Source: Vibrio tapetis subsp. tapetis (GTDB lineage: Bacteria > Pseudomonadota > Gammaproteobacteria > Enterobacterales > Vibrionaceae). Taken from it: a stretch of DNA of 64,000 bases. A program made the position numbers and the translations under genes. The stretch covers positions 744,001-808,000 of the forward strand of contig NZ_LT960612.1 in NCBI RefSeq assembly GCF_900233005.1. The letters run 5' to 3'. Position 1 is the first letter of the stretch; every line of letters starts with the position of its first letter. The notes under the pieces were generated by a model, which worked only from the letters and a program-made list of their open reading frames with translations, did not search any database and was not told the origin of the DNA. Of this stretch, positions 47,559-57,581 are shown one piece after another.

Positions 47559-48098
47559 GTGGAATTAAGACAAGCGGAATATCAGGATTACGCTAAGATC
47601 GCTCAGTTGCACGCAAAGAGTTGGCAAGAGCACTATCGTGGCATTGTGACCGACGCGTACCTAGATAAATTTGCAGCCGATGATCGGCTGGTTATTTGGC
47701 AGACGCGCCTTACGAACCCTTCTTTTAATCAAAGTGTATTGTTGTTGGAAGAAGGAGACACCTTGTGTGGATTTATCTGTGTGTACGGTAACCATAATAT
47801 TGATAATGGAACCATTATTGATAATTTACACGTAGACTCAGCGTATCAAGGCCATGGATTGGGCACGAAATTGATGCTTGAAGCCGCTAAATGGACTCAG
47901 AAATATTTCGCTGATTCAGGCTTATATTTAGAAGTTCTGGATGAAAACGTAGCAGCTAAGCAGTTTTACTTAGCTCTTGGCGGTAAGGTTTCTCATAAGA
48001 GTCACTGGAATTCACCATGCGGAAGCAACGTTGAAGAGTGCATCATTGTTTGGCCATCGCCTCAAGTTTTGTTAGAAAAAGCGCAGGTTTTTGTGTAG
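47559..48098 (+). CDS. GNAT-family N-acetyltransferase
   Basis: 179 residues from a GTG behind AAGGAGGAGA. The GNAT fold is clear: ELRQAEYQDYAKIAQLHAKSWQEHYRGI (beta1-alpha1), GTIIDNLHVDSAYQGHGLGTKLMLEAAKW with the acetyl-CoA P-loop Q-G-x-G-L-G, and LEVLDENVAAKQFYLALGGKVSHKSHW. Similar to acetyltransferases acting on small amines or antibiotics; substrate unknown. It is monocistronic, with its own terminator. Confidence 0.88.
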   Translation: MELRQAEYQDYAKIAQLHAKSWQEHYRGIVTDAYLDKFAADDRLVIWQTRLTNPSFNQSVLLLEEGDTLCGFICVYGNHNIDNGTIIDNLHVDSAYQGHGLGTKLMLEAAKWTQKYFADSGLYLEVLDENVAAKQFYLALGGKVSHKSHWNSPCGSNVEECIIVWPSPQVLLEKAQVFV

Positions 48099-48121
48099 GT
48101 GAGGTCGAATTGTCGTTTAAG

Positions 48122-48151
48122 AAATAGCGCCTTATATGGCGCTATTTTTTT
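48122..48151 (+). terminator. Terminator after the GNAT gene
   Basis: AAATAGCGCC-TTATAT-GGCGCTATTT followed by a T-run. Strong and well placed, 24 bases after the stop. Confidence 0.88.
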
Positions 48152-48378
48152 CTAAAAACACCAGATATAGTATTTTAAAAGGCCAGTATTGACACATTTA
48201 GTAATATGTATTTACTAAATTGGCTCAGGTTTGTGTGTTTTAGGCTCAAAAATATAAGTGATTATTGAGAAATAAAACCTAGATCAGATAAATCGCAACA
48301 TTTATTAGTTAAATGTTGTCCGAATGTGAAATCTGTTCCAAAATGCTACTGGATGCACAAGCATAGAGTGGAAGCGTA

Positions 48379-49422
48379 ATGCAACAGATGGATTTGGATG
48401 TCGAATGGCTGACTCGTTCACAGCTGTTTCGAACTAAGATGCTCAAAGGTATGAGCTTGGTTACGCTGTTTTCTGGCCTAGTTTATGGGTCGGTTAATTT
48501 ATTGTTGCTTGATCAAAAAATGCTCGGTGTGTTCGAGTTATGCTTTTCTATTTATTCGGCTTATCTATTTTGCTATGCCGATACGCTACGTCATCGCCCC
48601 TTTCACCCTATGCTGTATGTTTCGACTATTTCTGCGATTATTTTCTTTGCCGTCGCAACGACTCCGACATCAGTAACGGTGTTTGTCTGGATGTTTCTTA
48701 GCCCTATTATCGCTTACTTGTTGCTTGGGAAAACAAACGGTTTCCGCTTAAATCTATTTTTGATCCCGGGCGGTATCGCTAATTATACGTGGCAAATTCT
48801 ACAGCCAGATTCAATATTGGCGATTAACTCAGCAATTAACGTTGCAGTATGTTTATTTGCCTTATGGGCTGTTTCTCATGTTTACGAAAGAAATAGAGAG
48901 CGAACAGAGCAACAGCTAACATCACTAGCGACGCTCGATCCTCTTACTCAAATTGATAATAGGCTCAGTCTTGCTCTCGGCTTTGAGAAGATGGTTACTA
49001 TGCATCGACGTAAAAGTGATGTGTTCAGCTTATTGGTGATAGATCTCGATTACTTTAAAGCAATAAACGATGAGTTTGGGCATGACACGGGAGACCAAGT
49101 GCTCGTAAAGGTTGCGCGCCTATTAGCTAACAGTGCTCGCCTGTCAGACTCTGTATATCGTGTTGGAGGGGAAGAGTTCTGCGTGTTACTCCCATATACC
49201 GATAGAAGAAAAGGTAGGGCAATGGCTGAGCATCTAAGAAAAGCCATCTCGAGAAGTTGCTTTGATATTGATGGCCATTGCATCAATGTATCCGCCAGTA
49301 TTGGTATCTCTGAGTATGGTGAAGATGGAATGGCTCTAGATGATATGTTTAAAACTGCCGATGGTTTGCTTTATAAAGCGAAAGACCTTGGCCGCAACCA
49401 AGTAGCCTACGCGGTAAGTTGA
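48379..49422 (+). CDS. Membrane-bound diguanylate cyclase
   Basis: 347 residues. Five or six TMs (about 25-175) are followed by a short coiled coil (YERNRERTEQQLTSLATLDPLTQIDNRLSL) and a GGDEF domain with LLVIDLDYFKAINDEFGHDTGDQVL, the active site GGEEF and SASIGISEYGEDGMALDDMFKTADGLLYKAKDLGRNQV. Active-site residues are present, so c-di-GMP synthesis is expected. The membrane part is of unknown input. RBS is weak (GGAAGCG). Confidence 0.92.
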   Translation: MQQMDLDVEWLTRSQLFRTKMLKGMSLVTLFSGLVYGSVNLLLLDQKMLGVFELCFSIYSAYLFCYADTLRHRPFHPMLYVSTISAIIFFAVATTPTSVTVFVWMFLSPIIAYLLLGKTNGFRLNLFLIPGGIANYTWQILQPDSILAINSAINVAVCLFALWAVSHVYERNRERTEQQLTSLATLDPLTQIDNRLSLALGFEKMVTMHRRKSDVFSLLVIDLDYFKAINDEFGHDTGDQVLVKVARLLANSARLSDSVYRVGGEEFCVLLPYTDRRKGRAMAEHLRKAISRSCFDIDGHCINVSASIGISEYGEDGMALDDMFKTADGLLYKAKDLGRNQVAYAVS

Positions 49423-49440
49423 GTGTTGGATGCTCTATTG

Positions 49441-50040
49441 TTATTTCTTCATGACGACGGTGAAGTCGTCTTTCGCATAGCCATTAACGATGAAGCAATC
49501 CGCTGAGAGCGTACGACAAAATGCAAGTATCTCATCTGGATTATAGCTATTGAGTAATGTGTCTGCCGGAAAGTTATCTGAATTCAGCAGATTAAAGATC
49601 ACCACCTCATTGGCATTATCATGCATTCCTCTAATAACGTTATACAGATATTTTGGATCGCTACTGTGGTAGTTCAGAGATCCGCAAGCAATTACTGCAT
49701 CATGCTTACTTAGCTTGCAACGAGCAAAATCGGCATGCAAAAAAGTAGCTTTAGGGATATCTCTTAGTTTGGCGGAGGCAATAAACGCTTTTTGCTGATC
49801 AATCCCAGTATAATTTTTTAGTGCAAAGTACTGATCTAAGTACAGCTTTAAATCGCCAAATCCACATCCTAAATCTAAGACTGTCTTCTTGTTAAAATCA
49901 TGCTGTTGTGCGATGGCATTAAAACGCGTCTGTTGAGATGCCGAGTCCTTCCAACCTAATATTTTCGGTCCGTCAAATGGCCATTTCTTCTGACGGTCGT
50001 TGTGGTAAAAGTAGACGTTTAAGCGATCAAAAAAATTCAC
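49441..50040 (-). CDS. Class I SAM-dependent methyltransferase
   Basis: 199 residues from the GTG at 50040, which has GGAG five bases upstream; a GTG five codons earlier is possible. Motif I is TVLDLGCGFGDLKLYLD (SAM-binding), then NYTGIDQQKAFIASA, FLHADFARCKLSKHDAVIACGSLNYHS. The N-terminal DRLNVYFYHNDRQKKWPFDGPKILGWKDSASQQTRF is characteristic of a small uncharacterised methyltransferase family. Substrate unknown. Convergent with the diguanylate cyclase with an 18-base gap. Confidence 0.88.
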   Translation of the reverse strand: MNFFDRLNVYFYHNDRQKKWPFDGPKILGWKDSASQQTRFNAIAQQHDFNKKTVLDLGCGFGDLKLYLDQYFALKNYTGIDQQKAFIASAKLRDIPKATFLHADFARCKLSKHDAVIACGSLNYHSSDPKYLYNVIRGMHDNANEVVIFNLLNSDNFPADTLLNSYNPDEILAFCRTLSADCFIVNGYAKDDFTVVMKK

Positions 50041-50213
50041 ATTAGCTCCGGACACATAGCGGTAAATTCAGGGGCTAGATAATGGCCCTTTTTATGGTTG
50101 AACGCTTATTGTAGCAAACGTCGGGGCTAACGGAATGAGAAGGTTGAATCCTGAAATCTGAGTTACCTCCTATACTTATTTCATCTTACTCGGATTCCGT
50201 TGGGAGTAAATGT

Positions 50214-50546
50214 ATGAGCGAGGCATTGAGGGAAGCGTGTTTGGCTTTTTCTAAAGGCGAGGTGGACGAGCTGTTGCCGTACCTGTCCGAGCAAGTGGAA
50301 TGGCGAAATGTAGGAAAAGAAGTGATTCATGGTATCGACTCCGTTAGAGCTATTTGCTATCAACTTGGGTTTGAGCCAGTGTCGTTGCAGGTTTCGAGTT
50401 ATTTTTCAGGCGATGGGCATATGTTGATTCAAGGACATGGCGATGCCGAGCGAGCATTTAACTTTTGTGATGTATTTCAGCTTGAAAATGGTCAAGTTAC
50501 GGTGATTACTTCGTATTTGGTTATACAGGAAGAGAATAAAACCTGA
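50214..50546 (+). CDS. SnoaL/NTF2-like protein
   Basis: 110 residues with the NTF2-like layout: LREACLAFSKGEVDELLPYLSEQVEWRNVGKEVIHGIDSV (helix then the W/N pocket residues), GHMLIQGHGDA and FCDVFQLENGQVTVITSYLV. Such proteins are small hydrolases, isomerases or binding proteins. No specific function can be given. RBS GGGAG about six bases before the ATG. Confidence 0.8.
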   Translation: MSEALREACLAFSKGEVDELLPYLSEQVEWRNVGKEVIHGIDSVRAICYQLGFEPVSLQVSSYFSGDGHMLIQGHGDAERAFNFCDVFQLENGQVTVITSYLVIQEENKT

Positions 50547-50587
50547 CCTATCGCAATGTGTAGAGGATTAATCTAACTATGATGATT

Positions 50588-50602
50588 GTAACGATTCGTT
50601 AC
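50588..50602. promoter_or_regulatory. Short palindrome upstream of pepT
   Basis: GTAACGATTCGTTAC, a six-base inverted repeat with three-base centre, 55 bases before the pepT start. Possible operator, regulator unknown. Confidence 0.3.
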
Positions 50603-50656
50603 GGATCATTTGCTCGTATTCGGAGCTGAGACTAGCCCACATAAAAAGAGATAGTT

Positions 50657-51886
50657 ATGGATAATCTAGTAGAACGATTTTTACGCTATGTAACTTTTGA
50701 TACCAAGTCTGACCCTAAAAATATTCACTGCCCGAGCAGTGCTGGCCAAATGGTTTTCGCTCAGAGCTTAAAGCAAGAAATGGTTGAACTTGGTCTTGTT
50801 GAAGTGAGCTTGGATCAGAATGGCTATCTGATGGGGCGCTTGCCTAGTAATGTGGATTATCCCGTCCCTGCTATTGGCTTTATTGCTCATATGGATACCG
50901 CTCCCGATGCGTCTGGTAAAAACGTAAAACCGCAGATTATTGAAGATTATCAAGGTGGTGATATTGCCCTTGGTAAAGGCGATGAAGTGCTCTCTCCGAT
51001 CCAGTTCCCCGACCTTCATGGTCTACATGGTCAAAACCTTATTACTACGGATGGTACGACATTATTGGGTGCTGATAACAAAGCCGGCATTGCTGAAATA
51101 TTGACGGCTGTTGCACACTTACAAGCAAACCCAGATATTGAACATGGCGATATTTGTATTGGTTTCACTCCGGATGAGGAAATTGGCCGAGGTGCTAACC
51201 TATTTGATGTGGATAAGTTTGGCGCTAAGTGGGCGTACACCGTTGACGGTGGGCCATTAGGTGAGCTGGAATATGAAAACTTTAACGCCATCGGCGCTGA
51301 TGTGATTTGTCATGGTGTGAATGTTCACCCGGGTACAGCAAAAGGTAAAATGGTCAATTCCATGAACATTGCCGCCCAGTTCCAAGCAATGATGCCTGCC
51401 GACGAAACACCAGAAACAACGTCGGGTTACGAAGGCTTTTATCATTTGAAATCTATGGAGCCAAGTGTTGCTAAAACAGAACTCGGTTACATTATCCGTG
51501 ATTTTGATGCCGCTGAAACGGATCGCCGTAAAGTGTTTATGCAGCAAAAAGTGGATGAGTTAAACAGCAAGTTAACCAAAGGTCATGTTGAGTTGGTTTT
51601 AACGGATTGCTATCGCAACATGAAAGAAATGGTTGAGCCTCACCCTCATATTATCGACATTGCTAAACAGAGCATGATTGAGTGCGATGTAGAGCCGTTG
51701 ATCAAACCGATTCGCGGCGGCACCGATGGCGCAAGGCTATCGTTTATGGGATTGCCTTGCCCGAATATCTTTACTGGCGGTTATAATTTCCACGGTATTC
51801 ATGAGTTCATCTCAATTGAACAAATGGAGCAGTCGGTATTGGTGATCGCTAAGATTGCTCAAAATACGGTGAAATACCATCGTTAG
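50657..51886 (+). CDS. pepT: Peptidase T (tripeptidase)
   Basis: 409 residues. M20-family zinc aminopeptidase releasing N-terminal residues from tripeptides in the cytoplasm. Metal and catalytic motifs in order: [12 protein letters not shown] (His, Asp), [15 protein letters not shown] (bridging Asp), [12 protein letters not shown] (catalytic Glu pair), YTVDGG (Asp), and [10 protein letters not shown] near the C-terminus (His). Length matches E. coli PepT. It converges on the MATE gene, with heptamer repeats between them. Confidence 0.96.
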   Translation: MDNLVERFLRYVTFDTKSDPKNIHCPSSAGQMVFAQSLKQEMVELGLVEVSLDQNGYLMGRLPSNVDYPVPAIGFIAHMDTAPDASGKNVKPQIIEDYQGGDIALGKGDEVLSPIQFPDLHGLHGQNLITTDGTTLLGADNKAGIAEILTAVAHLQANPDIEHGDICIGFTPDEEIGRGANLFDVDKFGAKWAYTVDGGPLGELEYENFNAIGADVICHGVNVHPGTAKGKMVNSMNIAAQFQAMMPADETPETTSGYEGFYHLKSMEPSVAKTELGYIIRDFDAAETDRRKVFMQQKVDELNSKLTKGHVELVLTDCYRNMKEMVEPHPHIIDIAKQSMIECDVEPLIKPIRGGTDGARLSFMGLPCPNIFTGGYNFHGIHEFISIEQMEQSVLVIAKIAQNTVKYHR

Positions 51887-51890
51887 ATGA

Positions 51891-51980
51891 GGTAGAAGGC
51901 ATTAGGCAGAAGGCAGAAGGCAGAAGGTTGAATTATCTTCCGCCTTTGGCCTTTAGCCTTCCGCCTCGAGCCTCTAAGCC
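51891..51980. repeat. Inverted heptamer repeat array between pepT and MATE gene
   Basis: Left arm: GGTAGAA, GGCATTA, three GGCAGAA, GGTTGAA. Right arm, on the opposite strand: units such as GGCTCGA and GGCTAAA. The arms are partly complementary and could fold into a long hairpin ending both convergent genes. The MATE stop codon (51974-51976) lies inside the right arm. Confidence 0.75.
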
Positions 51981-53347
51981 GTTTGCAGCGTTAGGTTAGC
52001 CACCCAGCGCTTTTCACGGTAGCGACGGAAGCACAGGTAGAATCGAACAAACTCTTCACTCACAATCGCTAAGTAGACCCAGTTAAAGCTCCACTCACCT
52101 AAGAAGGCACCGAACAGCGTCAATGGAATACCAAAAGACCACATCGCAATCAAATCCATTTTGATGAAGAACATGTGCTCTCCTCCGGCTCTCAATACGC
52201 CGTTGATGATGGTCATGTTAAGCATTCGAATCCAGATACCAAACGCCATTACTCCTAGTGCAGGTAACGCCATCGCCGCAAGCTCAGGTGAGTCCAAATT
52301 CAAAACGCTAATTACCCAGTCGCGACTTAAATATAACGCTAAGCCCAGTGAGAGGCCCAATGCTAGCACCCACTTAATGATGGTAATAGAAATCGCTTGA
52401 GCATCTTCAAATTCATCACGTCCAAGAGATTGCCCAACTAACACTGAGCAGGCAACCGCAATCCCAAAAAATAAAGCATAGCAAAGGGATTCGAATGGCC
52501 CAATCATGCTGTAAACCGCTAATTCGGTCGTCCCCATGTGGCCAATGATCATTTGATAGGTAAGTGTACCTGCCGCCCATAAAACAGCGCTGCACGAGCT
52601 TGGAATCGCGAGCTTCTTGAACGACATCCATAGAGTGTGGTGCTTTTTAATATAGTGGCTAGTGATAAGCCAATTTTTGCTCCACACCAACACTGCCCAC
52701 ATCATGAAGACTTGCAGCGCTCGAGCGATGGTCGTAGCTAATGCCGCACCGGCGACGCCCATCGCTGGAATGCCGTAACCGCCGCGTATAAGCAAAAAGT
52801 TTAAAGCAATGTTAATCGCGACGGTGATAGCACCAATGATCAAAGGCAGCATGGCATTACCACTTGAACGTAATGCGGATTCAACAGTAATCACTAAGTG
52901 CGTGAGTAGAAGAACAGGAAAGCTATAGATTAGGTAATCAACGCCTAAGCTGATTACTTGATCATCACTGGTTTGCAGTAACATGATCTGCCCTGCAAAT
53001 AGGGTCAGTACTGCGGTGACAGGGAGAATAAGCGCTGTGCCAAACTTAAGCGCTTGTACCGTTACCGTTTTAGCGTGTACTTTGTCTTCTTTGCTCCAGT
53101 ATTGTGATACAAGTACGCCGGTTGCAGCGGCCATACCTGCCATAATCATGGTCGCAACGAATTGCCATTTTGAGGCGATGCCAACGGCCGCAGTCGCGTG
53201 TTGGCCAAATTCACTTACCATTAAGACGTCTGCTAATGCCAAGATAGAAACCAGTGCACTTTGGATGGCAACTGGGAACGCGAGCTTAAGTACTCGAGGC
53301 AATAGAGCGTGCGGGCGAACGGTAGGTGTTAAAGAATGTGTTTTCAT
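51974..53347 (-). CDS. MATE-family efflux transporter
   Basis: 457 residues, twelve TMs in two MATE halves (RVLKLAFPVAIQSALVSILALADVLMVSEFGQHATAAVGIASKWQF; LAIPSSCSAVLWAAGTLTYQMIIGHMGTTELAVYSMIG). It would export cationic drugs or metabolites against Na+ or H+. RBS AGGAGGGC. It is divergent from an AraC-type gene with 54 bases between, so the AraC protein may control it. Its stop lies in a heptamer repeat. Confidence 0.9.
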   Translation of the reverse strand: MKTHSLTPTVRPHALLPRVLKLAFPVAIQSALVSILALADVLMVSEFGQHATAAVGIASKWQFVATMIMAGMAAATGVLVSQYWSKEDKVHAKTVTVQALKFGTALILPVTAVLTLFAGQIMLLQTSDDQVISLGVDYLIYSFPVLLLTHLVITVESALRSSGNAMLPLIIGAITVAINIALNFLLIRGGYGIPAMGVAGAALATTIARALQVFMMWAVLVWSKNWLITSHYIKKHHTLWMSFKKLAIPSSCSAVLWAAGTLTYQMIIGHMGTTELAVYSMIGPFESLCYALFFGIAVACSVLVGQSLGRDEFEDAQAISITIIKWVLALGLSLGLALYLSRDWVISVLNLDSPELAAMALPALGVMAFGIWIRMLNMTIINGVLRAGGEHMFFIKMDLIAMWSFGIPLTLFGAFLGEWSFNWVYLAIVSEEFVRFYLCFRRYREKRWVANLTLQTA

Positions 53348-53401
53348 ATTATGCCCTCCTGATTTAGGCGCAAAATATAACTAAGTACGAGCATAAACAA
53401 A

Positions 53402-54295
53402 ATGTTTAAAAAACCAGAAAACCTGTGCGAATTTGACATGTCTAAATTTCAACCAAAAAATCATTGGCAAGATGAAATACATTTGGGTGACGATTGTCGA
53501 GAACGATTTCTCACGCAGTCCGACTTTCCAGAGTTCGTTGACAACAGTGTTTTTATGGCAGGCTTAACCGTACTTCAAGACGAATACCATGTAGAACGTT
53601 CTGATCCGAGTATTCATACTTTGCTGTTTACTCTTGAGGGGCGAGGAGTGCTCATCACGGTCGATGATGTAAGGGTTATAGAGCCAAATACGGTAACGTT
53701 ACTTCCAGCACATCAGCCGTTCCGATTTGAAATATTGTCGGCGGATGATGGTTGGAAAATGTCTTGGATGTTGTTAGATAATGTGGCTAAGTGGCTTCCC
53801 CTTATCTCTCAGGGGCAGAGAATAGAAAACACCCCATCATGCGAGCAGCTCTGGTCATTTTTGAGCTTACTTCATAATGAAATTGATGGGCGAGTCAGTT
53901 ATAGAAAGCTGTTTGTAAGTGAACTGTCTCGTTTGTTGATTGGTTCTGCTCATCAAGATGCACCATCCAATACTATTATTCGAGTTCAGAGTGTTTTCAA
54001 CGACGTAGAGTCGCAATTGCATCACCCATGGAGTGTAAAAGCGATCGCAGAACAAAGCTTCATTGGTGTCGAGCAGTTGAATCGGATCTGTAAGCAACTT
54101 TATGGCTGTACTACGCAGCAGCGGCTGATTGCATTGCGAATGGAGAAAGCGACCGATTTACTGCATTACAAAGATTGGTCTATCGGCATGATTGCACAAC
54201 GTTTGGGCTATCCAGACCCGTTTAATTTTACTCATCGATTTCGCCAGTATCATGGTTGTTCGCCGAGGGATTATCGACGTAAGTTGGATTTGTAG
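53402..54295 (+). CDS. AraC-family transcriptional regulator
   Basis: 297 residues. The N-terminal AraC-binding (cupin) domain, about 25-150, has SDPSIHTLLFTLEGRGVLITVDDVRVIEPNTVTLLPAHQPFRFEI. The C-terminal double HTH (about 205-295) has VKAIAEQSFIGVEQLNRICKQLYGCTTQQRLIALRMEKATDLL and IGMIAQRLGYPDPFNFTHRFRQYHGCSPRDYRR. An ATG at 53438 is an alternative start. It is likely to regulate the divergent MATE gene in response to a ligand not evident from sequence. Confidence 0.88.
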   Translation: MFKKPENLCEFDMSKFQPKNHWQDEIHLGDDCRERFLTQSDFPEFVDNSVFMAGLTVLQDEYHVERSDPSIHTLLFTLEGRGVLITVDDVRVIEPNTVTLLPAHQPFRFEILSADDGWKMSWMLLDNVAKWLPLISQGQRIENTPSCEQLWSFLSLLHNEIDGRVSYRKLFVSELSRLLIGSAHQDAPSNTIIRVQSVFNDVESQLHHPWSVKAIAEQSFIGVEQLNRICKQLYGCTTQQRLIALRMEKATDLLHYKDWSIGMIAQRLGYPDPFNFTHRFRQYHGCSPRDYRRKLDL

Positions 54296-54330
54296 GGGGG
54301 AAGGCACAAGGCTAAGGCAGAAGCGGGTGG
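54296..54330. repeat. Degenerate heptamer repeat after the AraC gene
   Basis: Immediately after the TAG stop come GGAAGGCACAAGGCTAAGGC and further AAGGC-type units with about seven-base spacing, like those at 12096 and 51891. Fewer and more degenerate copies. Confidence 0.5.
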
Positions 54331-54367
54331 TGAGAGAAAGAAGGTGAGGTGCTGGTGGATATGGAAC

Positions 54368-54397
54368 AAAAAAAGCTCTGCGCAATGGCAGAGCTTT
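54368..54397 (-). terminator. Terminator of the RND operon
   Basis: AAAGCTCTGC (54372-54381) pairs with GCAGAGCTTT (54388-54397). On the minus strand the stem is followed by TTTTTTTG, placing it after the RND permease gene. Confidence 0.82.
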
Positions 54398-54422
54398 GGG
54401 ATTTTAGAGGGGGTAATGGGTG

Positions 54423-57400
54423 TTAGGCTTCTGCTTTTACCAATGTTGCGTTAACGTCTTCTGTGTGAGGAAGCGTTTTAGGTGGTCCCATTACCTTCTC
54501 TCGTAGAGATTGCAGCAGGATGTAGATCACCGGAACTACAAGCATACCGAGGAAAGTTGCAGAGACCATGCCACCACATGCAGCCCAGCCAATCGCTTGT
54601 TGAGCGGCGTAACCTGCACCGTTAGAGAACATCAATGGGAACAAGCCGAATACGAAGCTCAGTGCCGTCATCATTACCGCACGGAAACGCATACGTGTTG
54701 CGGTTACCGCCGCATCAATGATTGGTATACCTTGTTCTTCACGCAGCTTCTTAGCAAATTCAACGATAAGAATGGCGTTACGTGCCGACATGCCGACCAG
54801 TAGCACCATGGCTATCTGTACGTAAAGGTTCACATCCGTACCCATTAGGAACACAGTTAATAGCGTACCAACCAATGCGGTAGGAACCGAAAGAATGATA
54901 CAAAGTGCCACAACCCAAGATTCATACTGAGCAACAAGCAGTAGGTAAGTGAACAAGATTGCCATAGCAAACGCAATCAGTGCAGAGTTACCCGCAGACA
55001 GCTCTTGTTTAGTCAAACCTGCCCACTCGATTTCGTAACCGCTTGGTAGTGATGCAGCCGCTTCTTCGATGGCTTTGATGGCGTCACCAGAAGAATAACC
55101 CGGTGCCGGGTAGCCATTGATGTTTACCGCTTGAGACAGGTTAAATTGCTGAATAACTTGAGGGCCAAACACAACTTTTGGGGTAACAATACTAGAGATG
55201 TTGATCAACTCACCGTGGCTGTTACGCACGGTTAAGAAGTTCAAGTCATCAATGTTCTTACGAGTCAGTTGCTCTGCTTGAACATAGACGTAGTAGTTAC
55301 GACCGCTTAGGTTAAATTCACCACCGTAAGCACCACCAAATTGCGCTTGAATCGTGTTGAACACTTGATCCATTTGCAGGCCCATCATCTTGATTTTTTC
55401 ACGATCAATTTCAAGTTTGATGTTTGGCGTGTTTGCCGTAAAGGTTGTGTACGCGCCGACAACACGTGGGTCAGCATTGATTTTTTCAATGAATGCGTAA
55501 GACGCTTCAGCCAGCTCTACTGGGTCGCGAGCTTCTAAGTCTTTAAACATCAAGTCAAAACCCGCCACTAAGCCTAGCTCTGGAATTGCTGGTGGCGGGA
55601 ATGCCATACCAAACACTTGATCTTCTGCATCGATCACAGCCTGAGATTGACCCAGAACTGTCCATAGGCTCAATTCTTCAATCCCTTGACGGTCTGCGTA
55701 CTCATCAAGCGTGATCAGCATCAGACCCGCGTTAGGACCCGTTGAGTTGGTGATCAGGTTAAAGCCCGCTACCGATACAACGGATTTAACCCCTTTGATT
55801 TCTTGCAGTTTGTTGGACACATCTTCAAGAACCGCATCAGTACGATGTAAAGCAGAACCGTCTGGCAGCATAACAACCGCAAACAGTGTGCCTTTATCTT
55901 CGTCAGGCAAGAAGCCAGTCGATGTGTTGCTACCAAGGAATGCAATGCTACCAAATACGCCAGCAACCAAAGCAACCCCTAAGATGGCACGGCTACCGAA
56001 GAAGCGAACCGATTTTCCGAAACCATCACGAGTGGTATTCACGCCTTTATCGAACACACGGAAAAGCCAGATTTTCTTGCTTTCGCCGCGTTTCATTAGC
56101 ATGACACACATAACAGGCGTTAGAACCAACGCAACGATTGTTGAAACCACAACGGCAGCAGAAATCGCGATACCAAACTGACCGTAAAGGATACCCGTCA
56201 TACCCGGCATGAATAGCGTTGGTGCGAATACAGAAAGCAGTACCAGCATTGATGCGATGATCGGGCCAGTTACTTCTTGCATTGAGTTAATAACAGATTG
56301 TTTGATGCTAAGTGTTTTGTCTTCTTCACACAGCCTTTCAACGTTTTCGATAACGATGATGGCGGCATCAACCACGATACCAATGGCCAAAATCAAACCA
56401 AACATACTGATGATGTTGATGGTCATACCCGCAGAAAGCATGATAGCGAACGTTGCGATCAAGGACACAGGGATAGCGGTGATGGTGATCAGCGTGATAC
56501 GCCAGCTTTGCAAGAAGAGAACGGTGATGAGCGTGACCAGTACCACTGCATCGACAAGTGTGCTGAAGATGTCATCAATTGCTGCTTCAACGAAAACCGT
56601 GCCATCGTAAGGAATGTCTACAGCCATGCCTTGTGGGAGTGGCGTTGAATCAATGTATGCTTTTGCGGCTTTACCCACGTCCATTGCGTTAGACGTTGGA
56701 GAACGGTACATGAACACAGTGGTTGCAGCTTGGTTGTTGTGGTAAGAGTTCGCCATGTACTGGATAGACCCCAGTTCTACGCGTGCGATGTCTTTTACTT
56801 TCACAAGACCCATGCTATCAGCACGGATAATCACTTCTTCAAAGTCGCTTGGCTTTTGCAGTGCACTGTCTACTTGGAAAGTGTATTCCCAAGAGTTTTC
56901 GCCTTCGTTAGGTGATACACCAGCACGACCGGCAGCAAGAATTTGGTTTTGCTCTAAAAGTGCGCCTTGTACTTCTTCCGTTGTGATACCCAGTGCGGCC
57001 ATTTTAGATGGATCCATCCAAATACGCATTGAGTAGTTTTTCTCGCCGATAACCATCACGCGAGATACACCAGAAATACGCTGCAGGCCTTCTTTTAGGT
57101 TGGCAGACGTCCAGTTAGAGAGTTCGATGTCGTCCATGCGGCCGCTGTCGTCACGAACCGTAAACGCCATCAACATACCTGATGATACTTTCTCTACCGT
57201 TACACCATAGCGACGAGCGCCTTCAGGTAAACGTGAGATGGACTTGTTTACACGGTTTTGAACAAGCGTTACGGCACGGTCGGCGTCAAGGCCAATTTCA
57301 AATTGGACTTCAAGACCGTATGAACCATCGTTACCAATGTTCGACTTCATGTACGTCATGCCTTCAACACCGTTGACTTCCTTTTCAATAATAGAAGCAA

Positions 57401-57581
57401 CAGATTTTTGCATTACGTCGGTAGAGCCACCGTCCATGTTGATGTAAACCATGACCGTTGGAGGGGCGACATTTGGATACTGACCAACAGGAAGTACCTG
57501 CATGGCTATAGCACCCAAGATAGTCATCAACAAGGCAATAACAATAGCTAAGTTGGGGCGATTAATAAAAAATAGACTCAT
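54423..57581 (-). CDS. RND multidrug efflux inner-membrane permease (HAE1 family)
   Basis: 1052 residues, the normal AcrB length, with twelve TMs and two large periplasmic loops. Recognisable: MSLFFINRPNLAIVIALLMTILGAIAMQVLPVGQYPNVAPPTVMV, GSTDVMQKSVASIIEKEVNGVEGMTYMKS, the TM4 proton-relay segment ILAIGIVVDAAIIVIENVER (here DAAI, where DDAI is usual), and GFLPDEDKGTLF. A proton-driven tripartite pump with the adaptor encoded just before it; no outer-membrane channel gene is present, so it must use a TolC encoded elsewhere. The start overlaps the adaptor stop by one base (TAATG). Confidence 0.94.
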   Translation of the reverse strand: MSLFFINRPNLAIVIALLMTILGAIAMQVLPVGQYPNVAPPTVMVYINMDGGSTDVMQKSVASIIEKEVNGVEGMTYMKSNIGNDGSYGLEVQFEIGLDADRAVTLVQNRVNKSISRLPEGARRYGVTVEKVSSGMLMAFTVRDDSGRMDDIELSNWTSANLKEGLQRISGVSRVMVIGEKNYSMRIWMDPSKMAALGITTEEVQGALLEQNQILAAGRAGVSPNEGENSWEYTFQVDSALQKPSDFEEVIIRADSMGLVKVKDIARVELGSIQYMANSYHNNQAATTVFMYRSPTSNAMDVGKAAKAYIDSTPLPQGMAVDIPYDGTVFVEAAIDDIFSTLVDAVVLVTLITVLFLQSWRITLITITAIPVSLIATFAIMLSAGMTINIISMFGLILAIGIVVDAAIIVIENVERLCEEDKTLSIKQSVINSMQEVTGPIIASMLVLLSVFAPTLFMPGMTGILYGQFGIAISAAVVVSTIVALVLTPVMCVMLMKRGESKKIWLFRVFDKGVNTTRDGFGKSVRFFGSRAILGVALVAGVFGSIAFLGSNTSTGFLPDEDKGTLFAVVMLPDGSALHRTDAVLEDVSNKLQEIKGVKSVVSVAGFNLITNSTGPNAGLMLITLDEYADRQGIEELSLWTVLGQSQAVIDAEDQVFGMAFPPPAIPELGLVAGFDLMFKDLEARDPVELAEASYAFIEKINADPRVVGAYTTFTANTPNIKLEIDREKIKMMGLQMDQVFNTIQAQFGGAYGGEFNLSGRNYYVYVQAEQLTRKNIDDLNFLTVRNSHGELINISSIVTPKVVFGPQVIQQFNLSQAVNINGYPAPGYSSGDAIKAIEEAAASLPSGYEIEWAGLTKQELSAGNSALIAFAMAILFTYLLLVAQYESWVVALCIILSVPTALVGTLLTVFLMGTDVNLYVQIAMVLLVGMSARNAILIVEFAKKLREEQGIPIIDAAVTATRMRFRAVMMTALSFVFGLFPLMFSNGAGYAAQQAIGWAACGGMVSATFLGMLVVPVIYILLQSLREKVMGPPKTLPHTEDVNATLVKAEA

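Noticed and set aside
56209..56610. 133-codon plus-strand frame opposite the RND permease
   Set aside because: Mirror of transmembrane-coding DNA, rich in Ser/Met/Ile; no independent support.
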